Below the pieces are notes generated by a model. That model saw nothing but the letters and a program-made list of their open reading frames with translations. It did no database searches and was not told where the DNA came from. DNA of 58,613 nucleotides, from IMG/VR virus record IMGVR_UViG_3300030102_005973, positions 1 to 58,613 of that record. The stretch is one strand, 5' to 3'. Below, in pieces: positions 9,701 to 17,018 of the stretch (the stretch's first letter is position 1; each line of letters starts with the position of its first letter). Made by a program: the position numbers and the translations under genes. This stretch comes from a virus.

Positions 9701-11630
9701 CTGCCTTGTCAAAGTTTTCTAATTCATTTTGTGCCTCTTCCTTTGTAAGCTCACCCTTTTCAATCCTTTGTTTCTGCTGTTGGACAAATGCTTTTTTGGT
9801 AAATCTATCATTTCGAATGTTTAAAAACATTTTTAAAACCTCCTTATCAACCCTAGTGAAATCTTTTTGAGCATAAGCATCACTGATAGCTGGCAAGGTT
9901 CCCAGCACAAACCCGCCTACAGCCTCTTGACCAGCTGCATAGGCTATCTCACTTAATATCTCAGTTACACCTTCAGGTGTTTGAAAAAGATCTTTTCCTT
10001 TTAAAGATTCAAACAATTCTTTTCCACCTATGTCTGCAGCCTCTTGAAAAGCTCCTGTTTCTGCTTCAGCTAAAGCAGCAGTGGTAAATCTGGATCCAGC
10101 CCTTCCCAGTTTGCTTTTTATTTCATTTCTAATAAAATCATTTAACACTGATGCATTTGCATTTGTTGGAACTTTTTTAGCTACATTAAATAATAATCTT
10201 TTTACTAAGGAACTATTACCTAAAACGTTTCTAAAACCAAAATTTTCTAATTGTGCTATAACAAGTGATAAAGGCACCTTTAACAACGCCTTTTCATCTT
10301 CTGTTAAATCAAGGTCCTTGAACTCCTCTTGGTATTGTGAATTGACTTGAGCAAATAATGCTGGTATCCTAACAAATTTACCTCCTGGAGCAAGTAAAGC
10401 TGGTAAGCTACGGGCTAATCCTAAAAAGGCACCAGGAAAAAACTTCTGCTGTTGGGCCATCATCCATTGTTCAGAAACATCTTTACCTCCAAATGTTTCA
10501 ACAAAAAACTCTCTTATCGGAGGCAACACTTTTTCTTTAAACTCTTTTTTTCTTTTATCAGAGGCTATTTTTTCTTCTTCCGTCATTTCACGTCTTGGAA
10601 CTTTACCCCCTATGTCTATTGCTAAATCAACTATACCGGCTGGTATTTCTCCTACACCTCTTAAAAAACTATCAACAAGCCCAGCCGCCATTGATCCTTG
10701 GCTTCTTTTCATGTCGTAGTATTCGCCAACAGCGGCATTTAATTGCTTTTCTCTAAACTCAAAGTCTTTATAATAGTTTTGTATTTGCTGATAACTCTTG
10801 TTAAGACGGATCATTTCTTGATTATACTTATCTATACGATCCTTTTGCGCCCTTCGTTGCTGTTCAGATAATGCCTGTAAAGCCTTGCCTTCCTCTTCCA
10901 AAACACTTTGTTCATATAGATAATTGTTTAGATTTTTTGAAAAGGAATTAGCTTCTTCATTCAAAGCATCCATTCTTTCTTGAATCTCCTTTTCGTTCTC
11001 AAAAATCATCTTTTTGTAATCGTACTTCTCAATAGCTTTGTTTATCTGAAGCGTGTCTTGCTTGTTGGCATCGATAAACTTATTGAGCCTATCCCTTTCT
11101 TCCCTGTTTTGAGCTGTTGTAAATGCATCAAGACCTATTGTAATGGTTTCGTTGTTAGGCGCAGTAACCTTTACATTGTCAGTAAGGCCTGTTTCTTCAA
11201 AAACAAAACCATCATTTTTAAATTTATAGTTGAGTTTAGGAAGAATAAACTCTTCATCCTTGCTTATTTCCTCTAAAGTAACAGGTAAATCGGGATCTTC
11301 TTCTGGAATTATCTCGGTTGTTTCAACTACAGTTTGAGTTTCAACCTCAGGTTGGGTATCAATTTTTGGGGCTTGGATCGTAGGTTGCGCCAAAGAACCA
11401 TCCACCAATTGTAATTCCGTATCTTCTTTTTTTTTTGGAGGCTCTACGATACCCATCAGGGATTGAAAGTCTTGTAGGGTGCCGCCATATCCATCATTCT
11501 TAAACAAGCCATAAGAGTATTCCACAGCCTCTGGATTCTCTTTTAATAAAGCGCTGTATTGATCTTTACTTCCAGTGTATCCGTCGTTTTGAAATAGTCC
11601 AAAAGAATATTCTAAAGCCTCGTCTTCCAT
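3723..11630 (-). CDS. Giant polyvalent internal virion protein (2,635 residues)
   Basis: By position it corresponds to T7 gp16: last of a GNAT, small internal protein, middle protein, giant protein series. Visible parts are two N-terminal repeats of the type YSxGLFxNDGYxG (residues about 7-20 and 38-51) and Pro/Thr/Glu linkers. A hydrophobic stretch lies at about 310-440. An HEVFH zincin-like motif sits at residues 836-840. A segment at about 1260-1395 (GIYVTEV ... GYDGIV ... EIILLN) resembles ADP-ribosyltransferase-like domains of phage polyvalent proteins. The C-terminal half is long and helical, with hydrophobic segments around 2290-2370. Recurrent RRQQ-type basic linkers separate domains. 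Known polyvalent proteins are injected with DNA and act against host defences; that role is inferred here. The stop is 2 bp before the next gene. Confidence 0.82.
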   Translation of the reverse strand: MEDEALEYSFGLFQNDGYTGSKDQYSALLKENPEAVEYSYGLFKNDGYGGTLQDFQSLMGIVEPPKKKEDTELQLVDGSLAQPTIQAPKIDTQPEVETQTVVETTEIIPEEDPDLPVTLEEISKDEEFILPKLNYKFKNDGFVFEETGLTDNVKVTAPNNETITIGLDAFTTAQNREERDRLNKFIDANKQDTLQINKAIEKYDYKKMIFENEKEIQERMDALNEEANSFSKNLNNYLYEQSVLEEEGKALQALSEQQRRAQKDRIDKYNQEMIRLNKSYQQIQNYYKDFEFREKQLNAAVGEYYDMKRSQGSMAAGLVDSFLRGVGEIPAGIVDLAIDIGGKVPRREMTEEEKIASDKRKKEFKEKVLPPIREFFVETFGGKDVSEQWMMAQQQKFFPGAFLGLARSLPALLAPGGKFVRIPALFAQVNSQYQEEFKDLDLTEDEKALLKVPLSLVIAQLENFGFRNVLGNSSLVKRLLFNVAKKVPTNANASVLNDFIRNEIKSKLGRAGSRFTTAALAEAETGAFQEAADIGGKELFESLKGKDLFQTPEGVTEILSEIAYAAGQEAVGGFVLGTLPAISDAYAQKDFTRVDKEVLKMFLNIRNDRFTKKAFVQQQKQRIEKGELTKEEAQNELENFDKAAGLANQIPTDISLEKQQQILGLLASKQELQNEKADKDPATVGNIDQQIQQIDNQIEQVLTKEQTVEEPIPDFVEEQEQEVETETQLTEEQQDIDAFFGEEVEETTETVESNLSVNRAGETVEKGAEQIQRENNVTKIARTAASAIKNLLPNTRIVIHENESEYLKFAAPGRGELIGDTIHINLSKATGTTVPHEVFHAVFLSKIKTDPKAAQVAEKMMMSVRKTLSNDSELARRIDTFAESYQDVSELQNEERLAELIGIMASEYQTLTKPQKNIVIKFIEDLARTLGVDLNLTEFTKTDNDVIDLLNTLSTKVTTGEEITEGDVEILEDGTNPVGDPTEIRVPKPRQQIEFEESYPLSLVTPDKRIDIMSLIEDINAKKEKVWFWVADQLGLGEFEGIQLDAGPSYAFDGEAVWASSKSTKSIEKNINLADYLFIISGSPERSLLFNKKVYDVFISKLGDYDTFKADALATNPVKAIRDVLNNFDSWEALRDSPQRKAFLNAVVDQQGTPNTEFHKLIKSKDGFINPNDLRDGFYKANDFNINDVMLVIKPTSARDGSQHSTYNNEVLGEVLGVPDVKVDAFDIMPQEMVDKYKKQLTQQEKSQAVAPYGSGIREISPRQRRQQKIQTGKPFNFTYKRNTEKALDRGSEFGQDVEPAGIYVTEVQEGFIPQGFESGQIEIKNPLVIKITDDTLIEYKRNLSKKYNNQKGIQLTESLKADGYDGIVTQFDDGTTSEIILLNLNIDSYKTQRRQQRTIEQVAQQYNMDNQGFIPKTANLSQLRKAVAPFGLEARRAREDQFGRGGGLFLVRDGRKFNPFAQTTRRRQQRTPADYIREGREAGFRDELIVDYLKRVQKLRVKDIKELMGLDSEILGALPESFKNIKGGAKAGLKLFNKIESLIKKENNLNNRRKNKLTDAQIMDKAVAFLENQVEYKNEADTYKVKGEAKARKTLSTQQALMLSDLQKTLNQRPTKDIAIKIRAARALVRARSKGQRDLQKVKRELRNFMRKTLPPAIFTKKEALQLVQKIEQATNANIENIMEEVIDLATAKNNVALQNQINKILTGKYEVLVSGRKKAIKIDLDTRKRIEAITNNVLPPTATEEEISDKNEALNREFLELAQDPNQDPFVVNKMVDLQIAINLNNASLLENTDANKTLMLDQAFDALSGMVQFGRSVLKAQIESQAQEYRRQFAELYYDITGNKLNLDDPDLNEQLENEKFARNNATNRRKVKNRAATLVRNIMREIDNFFFGSQEALDGLMDRISSLPGELFGGRAQVLVTDKIDAASREFKKRRLVLSTLLDKEMANYLGANWRKRNKQFSQLEATGIYKNPERVAKAQQEYEKDPTSVDKKQKVDNIIDEEEIYQSQNQLYYMYNQFKDPANRGAFEAMYGEQTDRIMEEIENYIDPDLKRFADWQVNVLYPTLYTHYNEAYKKIYRTDLPMNKYYAGYLVREGTAPNELDLLGDQGIMQTAVGSASTKARSRNNKKIIYTDGTTALTNYIDDMEYFAAYSSAIRDINKLFTNQYIKDAIRNIHGQRINSLIDDAIKKIASRGREKSYYTPLLDGLNTAFLISRLGISPVIMIKQLTSLFTYANDIGIANWLKYAAKNKSQQLQVFKEIRDNSVYMQDRNNNSILRQIENYSENEANKVLPLGARTKDWIVNFLMAQVIVGDRTAIMLGGAPNYSYYKDQFKKNNPNATEQEAIDHAIIKFERDTKRTQQSSDLQDKDFYQTKGPLTRAANMFLTTPKQYFRKEIQAVRALNRKLLAWDRQAGKGTIGENIRTFVMYHIFMPVLFQYVTLGLPGLLREFRDDDDEDLWRAAIIGNLNAIFIWGQVFTTLGDKLTGKPWTASKDVGILAIAKAVTEKFNKAERTKDPRLKAQYMNDFYLELAQASGLPLLTVKKLVNNYSKVLDSKDMGEAILRLFNFSEYAIKGRKKRQRSSRVADKELKMLFPDLYDEIKAEEQDPEIKKLEKEIKDIEKELLEDLYK

Positions 11631-13177
11631 TATTGTGTGTTTGTTGGATTAAACCTTGAGGCTCCTCCTGTGTTGTTTTGAGTGCTTGTTTGTCCTTGAC
11701 CTTGTAACTTTTCTTTTAGTGAACCTAAAGTTTTAAGTTTTACATTGTTAAGAATGAATTGAATTATCCTCTCTTTTGAAGCTTCCGCTGAAGGTCGATC
11801 TTTGCCAAAATCAATTGCTGCCTCACTAGGCAAGAATATTTCTTCACTGATTTCATTCCCCTTATCATCTACCTGTGTTAATAATAAACTTTGTCCGTCT
11901 ATAAGATTTATCGGGTTTCCTATTTGAATACCAAATTCAGCAACTATATCATTTATGGAGGCGATTACATCCACATCATCTTCTTGCCGTATATCGCTTA
12001 AAGAGATATTGTCTTCCAAATATTTACGTGCGTCAGTTAAGATAGTTGATTTCTCTTCAGTATCTTCACCACGTTCAGCTAAATTTAAACGCCGCTCTGC
12101 CAAATCAAGCCTTCTTCTGGCAAGCTCATTCTCTATTCTTTCTTGCTCAGTCATCTCTTGAGGCTCAGTGACACTACCGGCAAGCCCCGCTTCAAATCTA
12201 GCACTTGCATATTTTTTAACAGCTTCCATTTGTTTTTTGCCATTAGCTGTACTAAAATCATTAGTTCCATCTGGATTGACTAAAATTAAATTTGGATTCT
12301 TTGCCGCTTCATCTTTGTCATACGTAAAATCATATGCAAGACCATTCCCAGCCACACCAATGTTTTCAGTTAATATACTTGAAACATTGTTAGGATCAAC
12401 AGTAAAAGCATCAACCATATTTTTTTTAGCCTCATCTAATAATGCTTGCTCCTCTTTTCCTAGTTTCCCTTTTTGAAGAGCTTGAAAAAATTGTTTTGTT
12501 GTTCTACCACTAGCCTCTTTAATTAGCCTAAGACCCAAGCCCTTGACAGCCGTAGTAACAGCTGCATCCAAATCAAATCGATTATATTTAGCAGAAGCTT
12601 GCTGAACAAGCTCAGAAGCATTTGCATAGTCTCCTGGTTTAGTAGATATTTCACCAGTAACCTTATCTCTTCTAGCTACGTTGACCTCACCTGTCAGTGG
12701 ATTAATATACGCACCGTTGTTAGCAAAATTCATAAAGCCCTCTGTCTGCTGACGCATCCAGTTTTCTTTGGCTTGACTTTTTCCTTCTGCGTAACGATTC
12801 ATTGACTCATCGTATCCCTCGTTGAAAACCTTTGCAGCGGTAAACATTAGGTCAGTACCTTGATTGGCGTTTGCTCTAAACTTGTAAAAATCTCTTTCTG
12901 ATATAGCTCCGCTTTTTAGCTTGCGTTCTGCCTCTCTCATGGCGTCTGCCGCGTCTGAAGTAAAATCACCCATGAAACGGTTTACCTCTGCGTTTAAACC
13001 TTGTGGTTGATTTAATAGGTTTTTATTGTACTCTGTAAGCTGTTTCTCTATATCAGCCTTTCTCGCCTCCCTATCAGCAATTTCAGACTCAATCGCTGTT
13101 GACATTTTCTCACCAACGTCTTGCCAATTTATTTGCATTGGCTTTGCATCCCTAACGTAACCGAATCCTAATGCCAT
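11630..13177 (-). CDS. Internal virion protein, T7 gp15-like by position
   Basis: A 515-residue, highly charged, mostly helical protein with long coiled-coil-like stretches. Examples are the segment around residues 345-375, rich in RR-L-LAERR repeats, and an N-terminal helix-rich region. The C-terminus is Gln/Asn/Thr-rich. I see no catalytic motif. It lies between the small and giant internal virion proteins and overlaps the giant gene by 1 bp (TAATG). That supports a role in the internal core or ejection apparatus, by analogy with the T7 gp14-gp15-gp16 series. Sequence similarity to gp15 itself cannot be claimed from reading alone. Confidence 0.65.
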   Translation of the reverse strand: MALGFGYVRDAKPMQINWQDVGEKMSTAIESEIADREARKADIEKQLTEYNKNLLNQPQGLNAEVNRFMGDFTSDAADAMREAERKLKSGAISERDFYKFRANANQGTDLMFTAAKVFNEGYDESMNRYAEGKSQAKENWMRQQTEGFMNFANNGAYINPLTGEVNVARRDKVTGEISTKPGDYANASELVQQASAKYNRFDLDAAVTTAVKGLGLRLIKEASGRTTKQFFQALQKGKLGKEEQALLDEAKKNMVDAFTVDPNNVSSILTENIGVAGNGLAYDFTYDKDEAAKNPNLILVNPDGTNDFSTANGKKQMEAVKKYASARFEAGLAGSVTEPQEMTEQERIENELARRRLDLAERRLNLAERGEDTEEKSTILTDARKYLEDNISLSDIRQEDDVDVIASINDIVAEFGIQIGNPINLIDGQSLLLTQVDDKGNEISEEIFLPSEAAIDFGKDRPSAEASKERIIQFILNNVKLKTLGSLKEKLQGQGQTSTQNNTGGASRFNPTNTQ

Positions 13178-13180
13178 AAT

Positions 13181-13924
13181 CTATTGTATTACAATTGGAT
13201 CTAGATCAAATTCTTCAACTGGAACTTTGGTGGGATCAAAATTAGGATTAAATATAGCATCACTTCGCAAAGCTCTATCCAGACTAGTTTGCTCCACATC
13301 ACCAAATACATTTTGAAACTCAGCAAATGGATCCCCGACTGTTAAATTTTTAGCGCTTACAGTATCGTCGCCATATAAAGATGGTATTTTCATTGCCTGT
13401 TGGCCTGCGCTTACAAGACCTTCAACTCCCTGCTGGAGCGCCGCTGTTCTAGCTGCTCTTGCGTCTGCAGCTCTTCGCTGCTGTCCACTTACTTCAGCAA
13501 GGTTTATATTTACAAGAGCGTCTCTATTTCTTGCATCTTCTCTAGCAGCTAACTCTTGCAATCTTTGCAATTCTTGACCTTGAGCCATTCTACTTTGTGC
13601 TTGAGCTTGCTGATTGAAAAGGGCTGCTCTACCGGCTGAAACTGCTGCACCTCGCTCTTCGCCCTCTTGACCCGCCTGTACAATTGTAGACAAGCCGCTT
13701 AAAATGTTTTCTCTTTCTTCTTCAAACTTTTCCTTTTGTATGCCTAAACCTTCATAAAAATTTTGATCAAGCCTACCTTTGGCCTCCTGCATAGCTTTTT
13801 GAGCATCCCTCTCAGCAGCCTCAATTTTTTTCTTTTGTTTTCCTGCTTGCACAAAACTAGCTGTTGCTGTACCAGCTGAAATAGCTAATCCTGCTGCAGT
13901 TGCAATTGTTGTAAATGCTGCCAT
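13181..13924 (-). CDS. Internal virion protein, T7 gp14-like
   Basis: A 247-residue protein with an N-terminal hydrophobic Ala/Gly-rich helix (AAFTTIATAAGLAISAGTAT, about residues 2-21). A long Ala/Gln/Glu/Arg-rich helical region follows (about 30-175), and then a short acidic tail. This composition is typical of podovirus internal core proteins of the gp14 class, which insert in the host membrane during ejection. It ends in TAG, with the next ATG 6 nt downstream in the same frame. The gene is 1 bp downstream of the GNAT-like gene. Confidence 0.7.
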   Translation of the reverse strand: MAAFTTIATAAGLAISAGTATASFVQAGKQKKKIEAAERDAQKAMQEAKGRLDQNFYEGLGIQKEKFEEERENILSGLSTIVQAGQEGEERGAAVSAGRAALFNQQAQAQSRMAQGQELQRLQELAAREDARNRDALVNINLAEVSGQQRRAADARAARTAALQQGVEGLVSAGQQAMKIPSLYGDDTVSAKNLTVGDPFAEFQNVFGDVEQTSLDRALRSDAIFNPNFDPTKVPVEEFDLDPIVIQ

Positions 13925-13925
13925 A

Positions 13926-14336
13926 TTATAATACTTTTATCATTTCTTGTGTGTAGTTATCTCCTTGCGTGTAACCTAAATTTTTATAAGTGTTTATAAG
14001 TCCTTTATGTTTTATCAATGCATAAGCATACTTATTTCCACTTATTTGTGATGCATTCGTAAGCGAGTCAACTAGCTTATTAACAGCTAAATGTTTTGCT
14101 CTTTTGTTCTGGTAACTTTTATTAGATATAATCCAATCCACCCAACTTACTTTTGAATTTGTTATATATATAAATCCTGCACAAACAGGAATATCTTTAT
14201 CTAACACCATCAAACCTCCTTCTCCGTCTTCTGGCAAAAAATCTTTTTGTGGAGGTTCCCATCCCCAGTCTTTCCACCAGTCAACTAATATATCGTCATA
14301 ATCTGAAGAATTTAGTTTTCTAATATTAAATTCCAT
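13926..14336 (-). CDS. GNAT-fold acetyltransferase-like protein (T7 gp13-like position)
   Basis: A 136-residue protein whose pattern fits the GNAT fold. It starts with IRKLNSSDYDDI, a central strand GGLMVLDKDIPVCAGFIYI, then a weak acetyl-CoA loop region (KRAKHLAVNKLVDSL, about residues 78-92) and a closing YKNLGYTQGD motif. Phage GNAT-like proteins at the head of the internal-virion gene string are known from T7-like phages (gp13), where the role is assembly rather than proven acetylation. The acetyl-CoA loop here lacks a clean Q/RxxGxG/A, so catalytic activity is doubtful. Confidence 0.7.
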   Translation of the reverse strand: MEFNIRKLNSSDYDDILVDWWKDWGWEPPQKDFLPEDGEGGLMVLDKDIPVCAGFIYITNSKVSWVDWIISNKSYQNKRAKHLAVNKLVDSLTNASQISGNKYAYALIKHKGLINTYKNLGYTQGDNYTQEMIKVL

Positions 14337-14343
14337 ACACTAA

Positions 14344-14351
14344 CAAAGATA
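14344..14351 (-). promoter_or_regulatory. Bacteroidetes-type -7 element upstream of the GNAT/internal virion genes
   Basis: On the minus strand the bases read TATCTTTG, matching the Bacteroidetes -7 consensus TAnnTTTG, 8 bp before the start at 14336. I do not see a good TTTG -33 element 19-20 bp further upstream, so this is a partial match. The same octamer occurs before two other minus-strand genes (25987, 49676). Confidence 0.4.
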
Positions 14352-14357
14352 CTAATT

Positions 14358-15758
14358 TTACGGATAGCTTTTCATGATCTCAGCCTGCACAGCAAAGAGC
14401 TCAGTTGGTGACGGACCTTTGTTGACAATCTGGAATCTACAGAAATGTCCAAGCAAACCATACGATTCAGCTGTATTATTTTTCACACTCAACACATATG
14501 GGTTTCCAATAGTTGGATCCTCTGCTCCGTTTATAGAGGCATCAACAATAATATTATTGATATTGTTTTTTAAATTTATATTTACTTGTGTTACTTGTCC
14601 TGCTAAATGTGGAGTGTTAGATACTTCATTATTAAAATACAGAAAGTCTCCCACACTTATTATTGAACCTATTTCTATTGTCGGACTCGATAAAAAATCA
14701 AACTGTCGCGCTGAAGCTAATCCACTGAATCCACTGCTTCGACCAATACCATTAATTGATCTTGAAGCAAAATTTGAAATAACTGTAGGCGTTTGGGTGG
14801 TATTTTTTATATCCGCATACCATGACCCTTCTTTAAGTTCAAACCATTCGTTGCTAATAAAACCACCGCCTTGTATATCGGTACTTAATGTTATTGTCCA
14901 TGGTTCGTCCGACTGCAAGTTTATGGTTTTAAACAGTTTTGTTACGATTGGTAATTCGTTAATAACACTGGTTAAAGAAGAGTTGTACTGCTCTCCATAA
15001 TAATTATTCCTTAGTTCGTTAGTGTTATGTCTATATAAATCTCCACCTTTAAATGAATAAAAGAAATTATTCATACCCACCATAAAGTCAGGATTGTATG
15101 AATAAAAAGATGGCCACCCTTTCGATTTATCACTATATGTTAACGTATACTGTGGTCCTAAAGGAACTATTGGCTTCGGAACTGGATTATCAGGAATAGT
15201 TGTAGGCCTAGGTGTTGGCGTTGGATCTGGAACAGGAGTTGCTGTTGGTGGACCAGGCGTTGGTGGTACGGGTGTAGGTAAAAATGTAACTGGTGGAACA
15301 GGAGGAGTTGTTGCAACTTCTTCGCCTACAATACATATTTGTCCATTTCCAAAAGCTATATTTCCTGGATCACCTATTTCAAAAGTTATTATGTCATAGT
15401 CTCCCGCTGGTAAAGTATCACCTACTGTTGAACTATAAAGTGTTACATTAGTATCATTCAGGTTAGCGGTTGCCCCTTTAAACTCAGGGTAAAATCTAAT
15501 TACTTCAATACCGTTAGAGTCTATAACAACTCCCATGGCAAGTATTCGACCCGTTTGATTAAAACCGCCGGGCTGATCTTTACCAGACTCCATTTCAGCA
15601 TTAATAAACGGCCTGTTTTGGACTGTAAAGCTTAGACCGACTGGTATATTAACAGAGGTTCTGTCACCTATTGAGTACCTACCTATAGACGATTCGTAAA
15701 ACTCGCCAGTATTGATAGGATTAGTTATTCTTTGACCGCAGTATTGTCGTACACCCAT
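14358..15758 (-). CDS. Virion-associated tail/appendage protein with Pro-Thr linker
   Basis: A 466-residue protein. The N-terminal third (about 1-145) is beta-rich. A proline/threonine linker (about 148-200) follows, then a C-terminal domain starting YTLTYSDKSKGWPSFYSY and including MVGMNNFFYSFKGGDLYRHN. I recognise that module as a conserved structural domain in many uncultured marine phages. The position between the tail proteins and the internal virion genes fits a tail component or appendage. The linker resembles the one in the 17019-18134 gene, so the two proteins may form one structure. No enzymatic motif is seen. Confidence 0.65.
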   Translation of the reverse strand: MGVRQYCGQRITNPINTGEFYESSIGRYSIGDRTSVNIPVGLSFTVQNRPFINAEMESGKDQPGGFNQTGRILAMGVVIDSNGIEVIRFYPEFKGATANLNDTNVTLYSSTVGDTLPAGDYDIITFEIGDPGNIAFGNGQICIVGEEVATTPPVPPVTFLPTPVPPTPGPPTATPVPDPTPTPRPTTIPDNPVPKPIVPLGPQYTLTYSDKSKGWPSFYSYNPDFMVGMNNFFYSFKGGDLYRHNTNELRNNYYGEQYNSSLTSVINELPIVTKLFKTINLQSDEPWTITLSTDIQGGGFISNEWFELKEGSWYADIKNTTQTPTVISNFASRSINGIGRSSGFSGLASARQFDFLSSPTIEIGSIISVGDFLYFNNEVSNTPHLAGQVTQVNINLKNNINNIIVDASINGAEDPTIGNPYVLSVKNNTAESYGLLGHFCRFQIVNKGPSPTELFAVQAEIMKSYP

Positions 15759-15763
15759 GTCAG

Positions 15764-15771
15764 CAAAATTA
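15764..15771 (-). promoter_or_regulatory. Possible -7 element (TAATTTTG) at the start of the 14358-15758 gene
   Basis: The minus strand reads TAATTTTG, a full match to TAnnTTTG, only 5 bp before the ATG at 15758. A transcript from here would be almost leaderless, and no -33 element is apparent, so a chance match is quite possible. Confidence 0.2.
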
Positions 15772-15791
15772 CGATTTTATTTTTTATATTT

Positions 15792-17003
15792 TTAAACAAC
15801 GCCATCCAAGCGTTCTGCCCACTCAGCTGTTTCTGAATATGCCCAAAGTATCCAGTATTTAGGAGTTGAAATATTTACATTAACCTCAATAATTGGATTA
15901 TTAATCATATCCTTAAAGTTGTGGTAATCTTTTCTATACACCTCAAAACCTTTAGCATCTTTAAGTATAAACGCAGCAAACCTGTAATCTTTGAGTTTAA
16001 AGTTATTTGGATCAAAACGAAAAACTTGTTTGAAATTTGGCAAAAAAGCATCTTCTTTAGATCCAGGAGGCAAGATGTTATTAGAACAAGCTTCTGTTAT
16101 AGATCTATCTGTAAATCTTATACCCGCATATGTTTCATAATCTTTTAACGTTCTTGTTGTTCCAAGATTATAACCATTTAAACTTTTTTCATTACAAGGT
16201 GTGCAAGCAGCTCCATCTACACCTAACAAAAGTCTAGTTCTTGCATGTGCTAAATCGTTTTTGTATGTCCAGCTTTTATGATCATCCCAATGTTTAGATC
16301 TTCCCTCTCTTGTATATTCGTGCCAGGCAATAATTTTGTGAGGGTGAAACAGATCGTAACCGTGAGTGTATGCTCTTACTGCTATTGTTATTTCTTCACC
16401 ATGAAAGTAAATATTGGGATCGTGTTGTACTTCTTTACAAAATTCTCCAATGGTAAAAGCAAAATGTGCAGAATAAAACCTTGCTTTTATTGGCTCATCA
16501 ACTTTATTATCCATATGTTGCGGTATAAAAAAAACAATTCCCTCGGGCGTAAATTTATCAAACGACATTCCCCATGGCGTTTTTTGTCTATCTTCAGGAT
16601 CGTTTTTTGGGTTATAGGAGGATATATAACTTGTAAGTAAAGGCTTGTCATGTCCTTTTGATTTTAAACCTTCAAGCATATCAATGCAAATAGTATCCCA
16701 TCCTTTTACAAACCGATGATGAGAATCTAGCTGAAGGGTGTATTTTTCTCCATTGTAATGTTGTTGTATTTGGTTTCTCGCCCAGCAAGCACCTTGAGAC
16801 TCCGTATGAGGAATATCTATTATTATAAACCTTCCATCATCAGCATACTTATCTAACGTATCCCACTTATCTTCCTTACTATGCTGATGAGCAATACAAA
16901 TAGTTAGCGCATCTGGATTATCGGCATTTGATATAAGATCATCAATTGTGGGTATAAGCTCTGGATCGCGATAACTTGCGATTTGAATAAATATTGATTG
17001 CAT
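15792..17003 (-). CDS. GlcNAc-transferase-like glycosyltransferase
   Basis: A 403-residue protein starting QSIFIQIASYRDPEL. It has an SQGACWARN segment (about residues 69-77), then YTLQLDSHHRFVKGWD (about 88-103), in which DSH is the DxD-like metal/sugar-nucleotide motif. Further on are YFHGEEI and WHEY. This series is characteristic of the GlcNAc transferase family related to the Skp1 glycosyltransferase. Within a phage tail module it may glycosylate virion fibres or alter host surface sugars; which one is not visible. The upstream leader contains the AAATCAAATGAAATCTAAT-type sequence shared with other late genes. Confidence 0.85.
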   Translation of the reverse strand: MQSIFIQIASYRDPELIPTIDDLISNADNPDALTICIAHQHSKEDKWDTLDKYADDGRFIIIDIPHTESQGACWARNQIQQHYNGEKYTLQLDSHHRFVKGWDTICIDMLEGLKSKGHDKPLLTSYISSYNPKNDPEDRQKTPWGMSFDKFTPEGIVFFIPQHMDNKVDEPIKARFYSAHFAFTIGEFCKEVQHDPNIYFHGEEITIAVRAYTHGYDLFHPHKIIAWHEYTREGRSKHWDDHKSWTYKNDLAHARTRLLLGVDGAACTPCNEKSLNGYNLGTTRTLKDYETYAGIRFTDRSITEACSNNILPPGSKEDAFLPNFKQVFRFDPNNFKLKDYRFAAFILKDAKGFEVYRKDYHNFKDMINNPIIEVNVNISTPKYWILWAYSETAEWAERLDGVV

Positions 17004-17018
17004 TAGATTTCATTTGAT

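Noticed and set aside
3610-12805. Many plus-strand frames opposite the giant and internal virion genes
   Set aside because: They are antisense shadows with Ser/Leu/Phe-rich low-information translations and no consistent leader.
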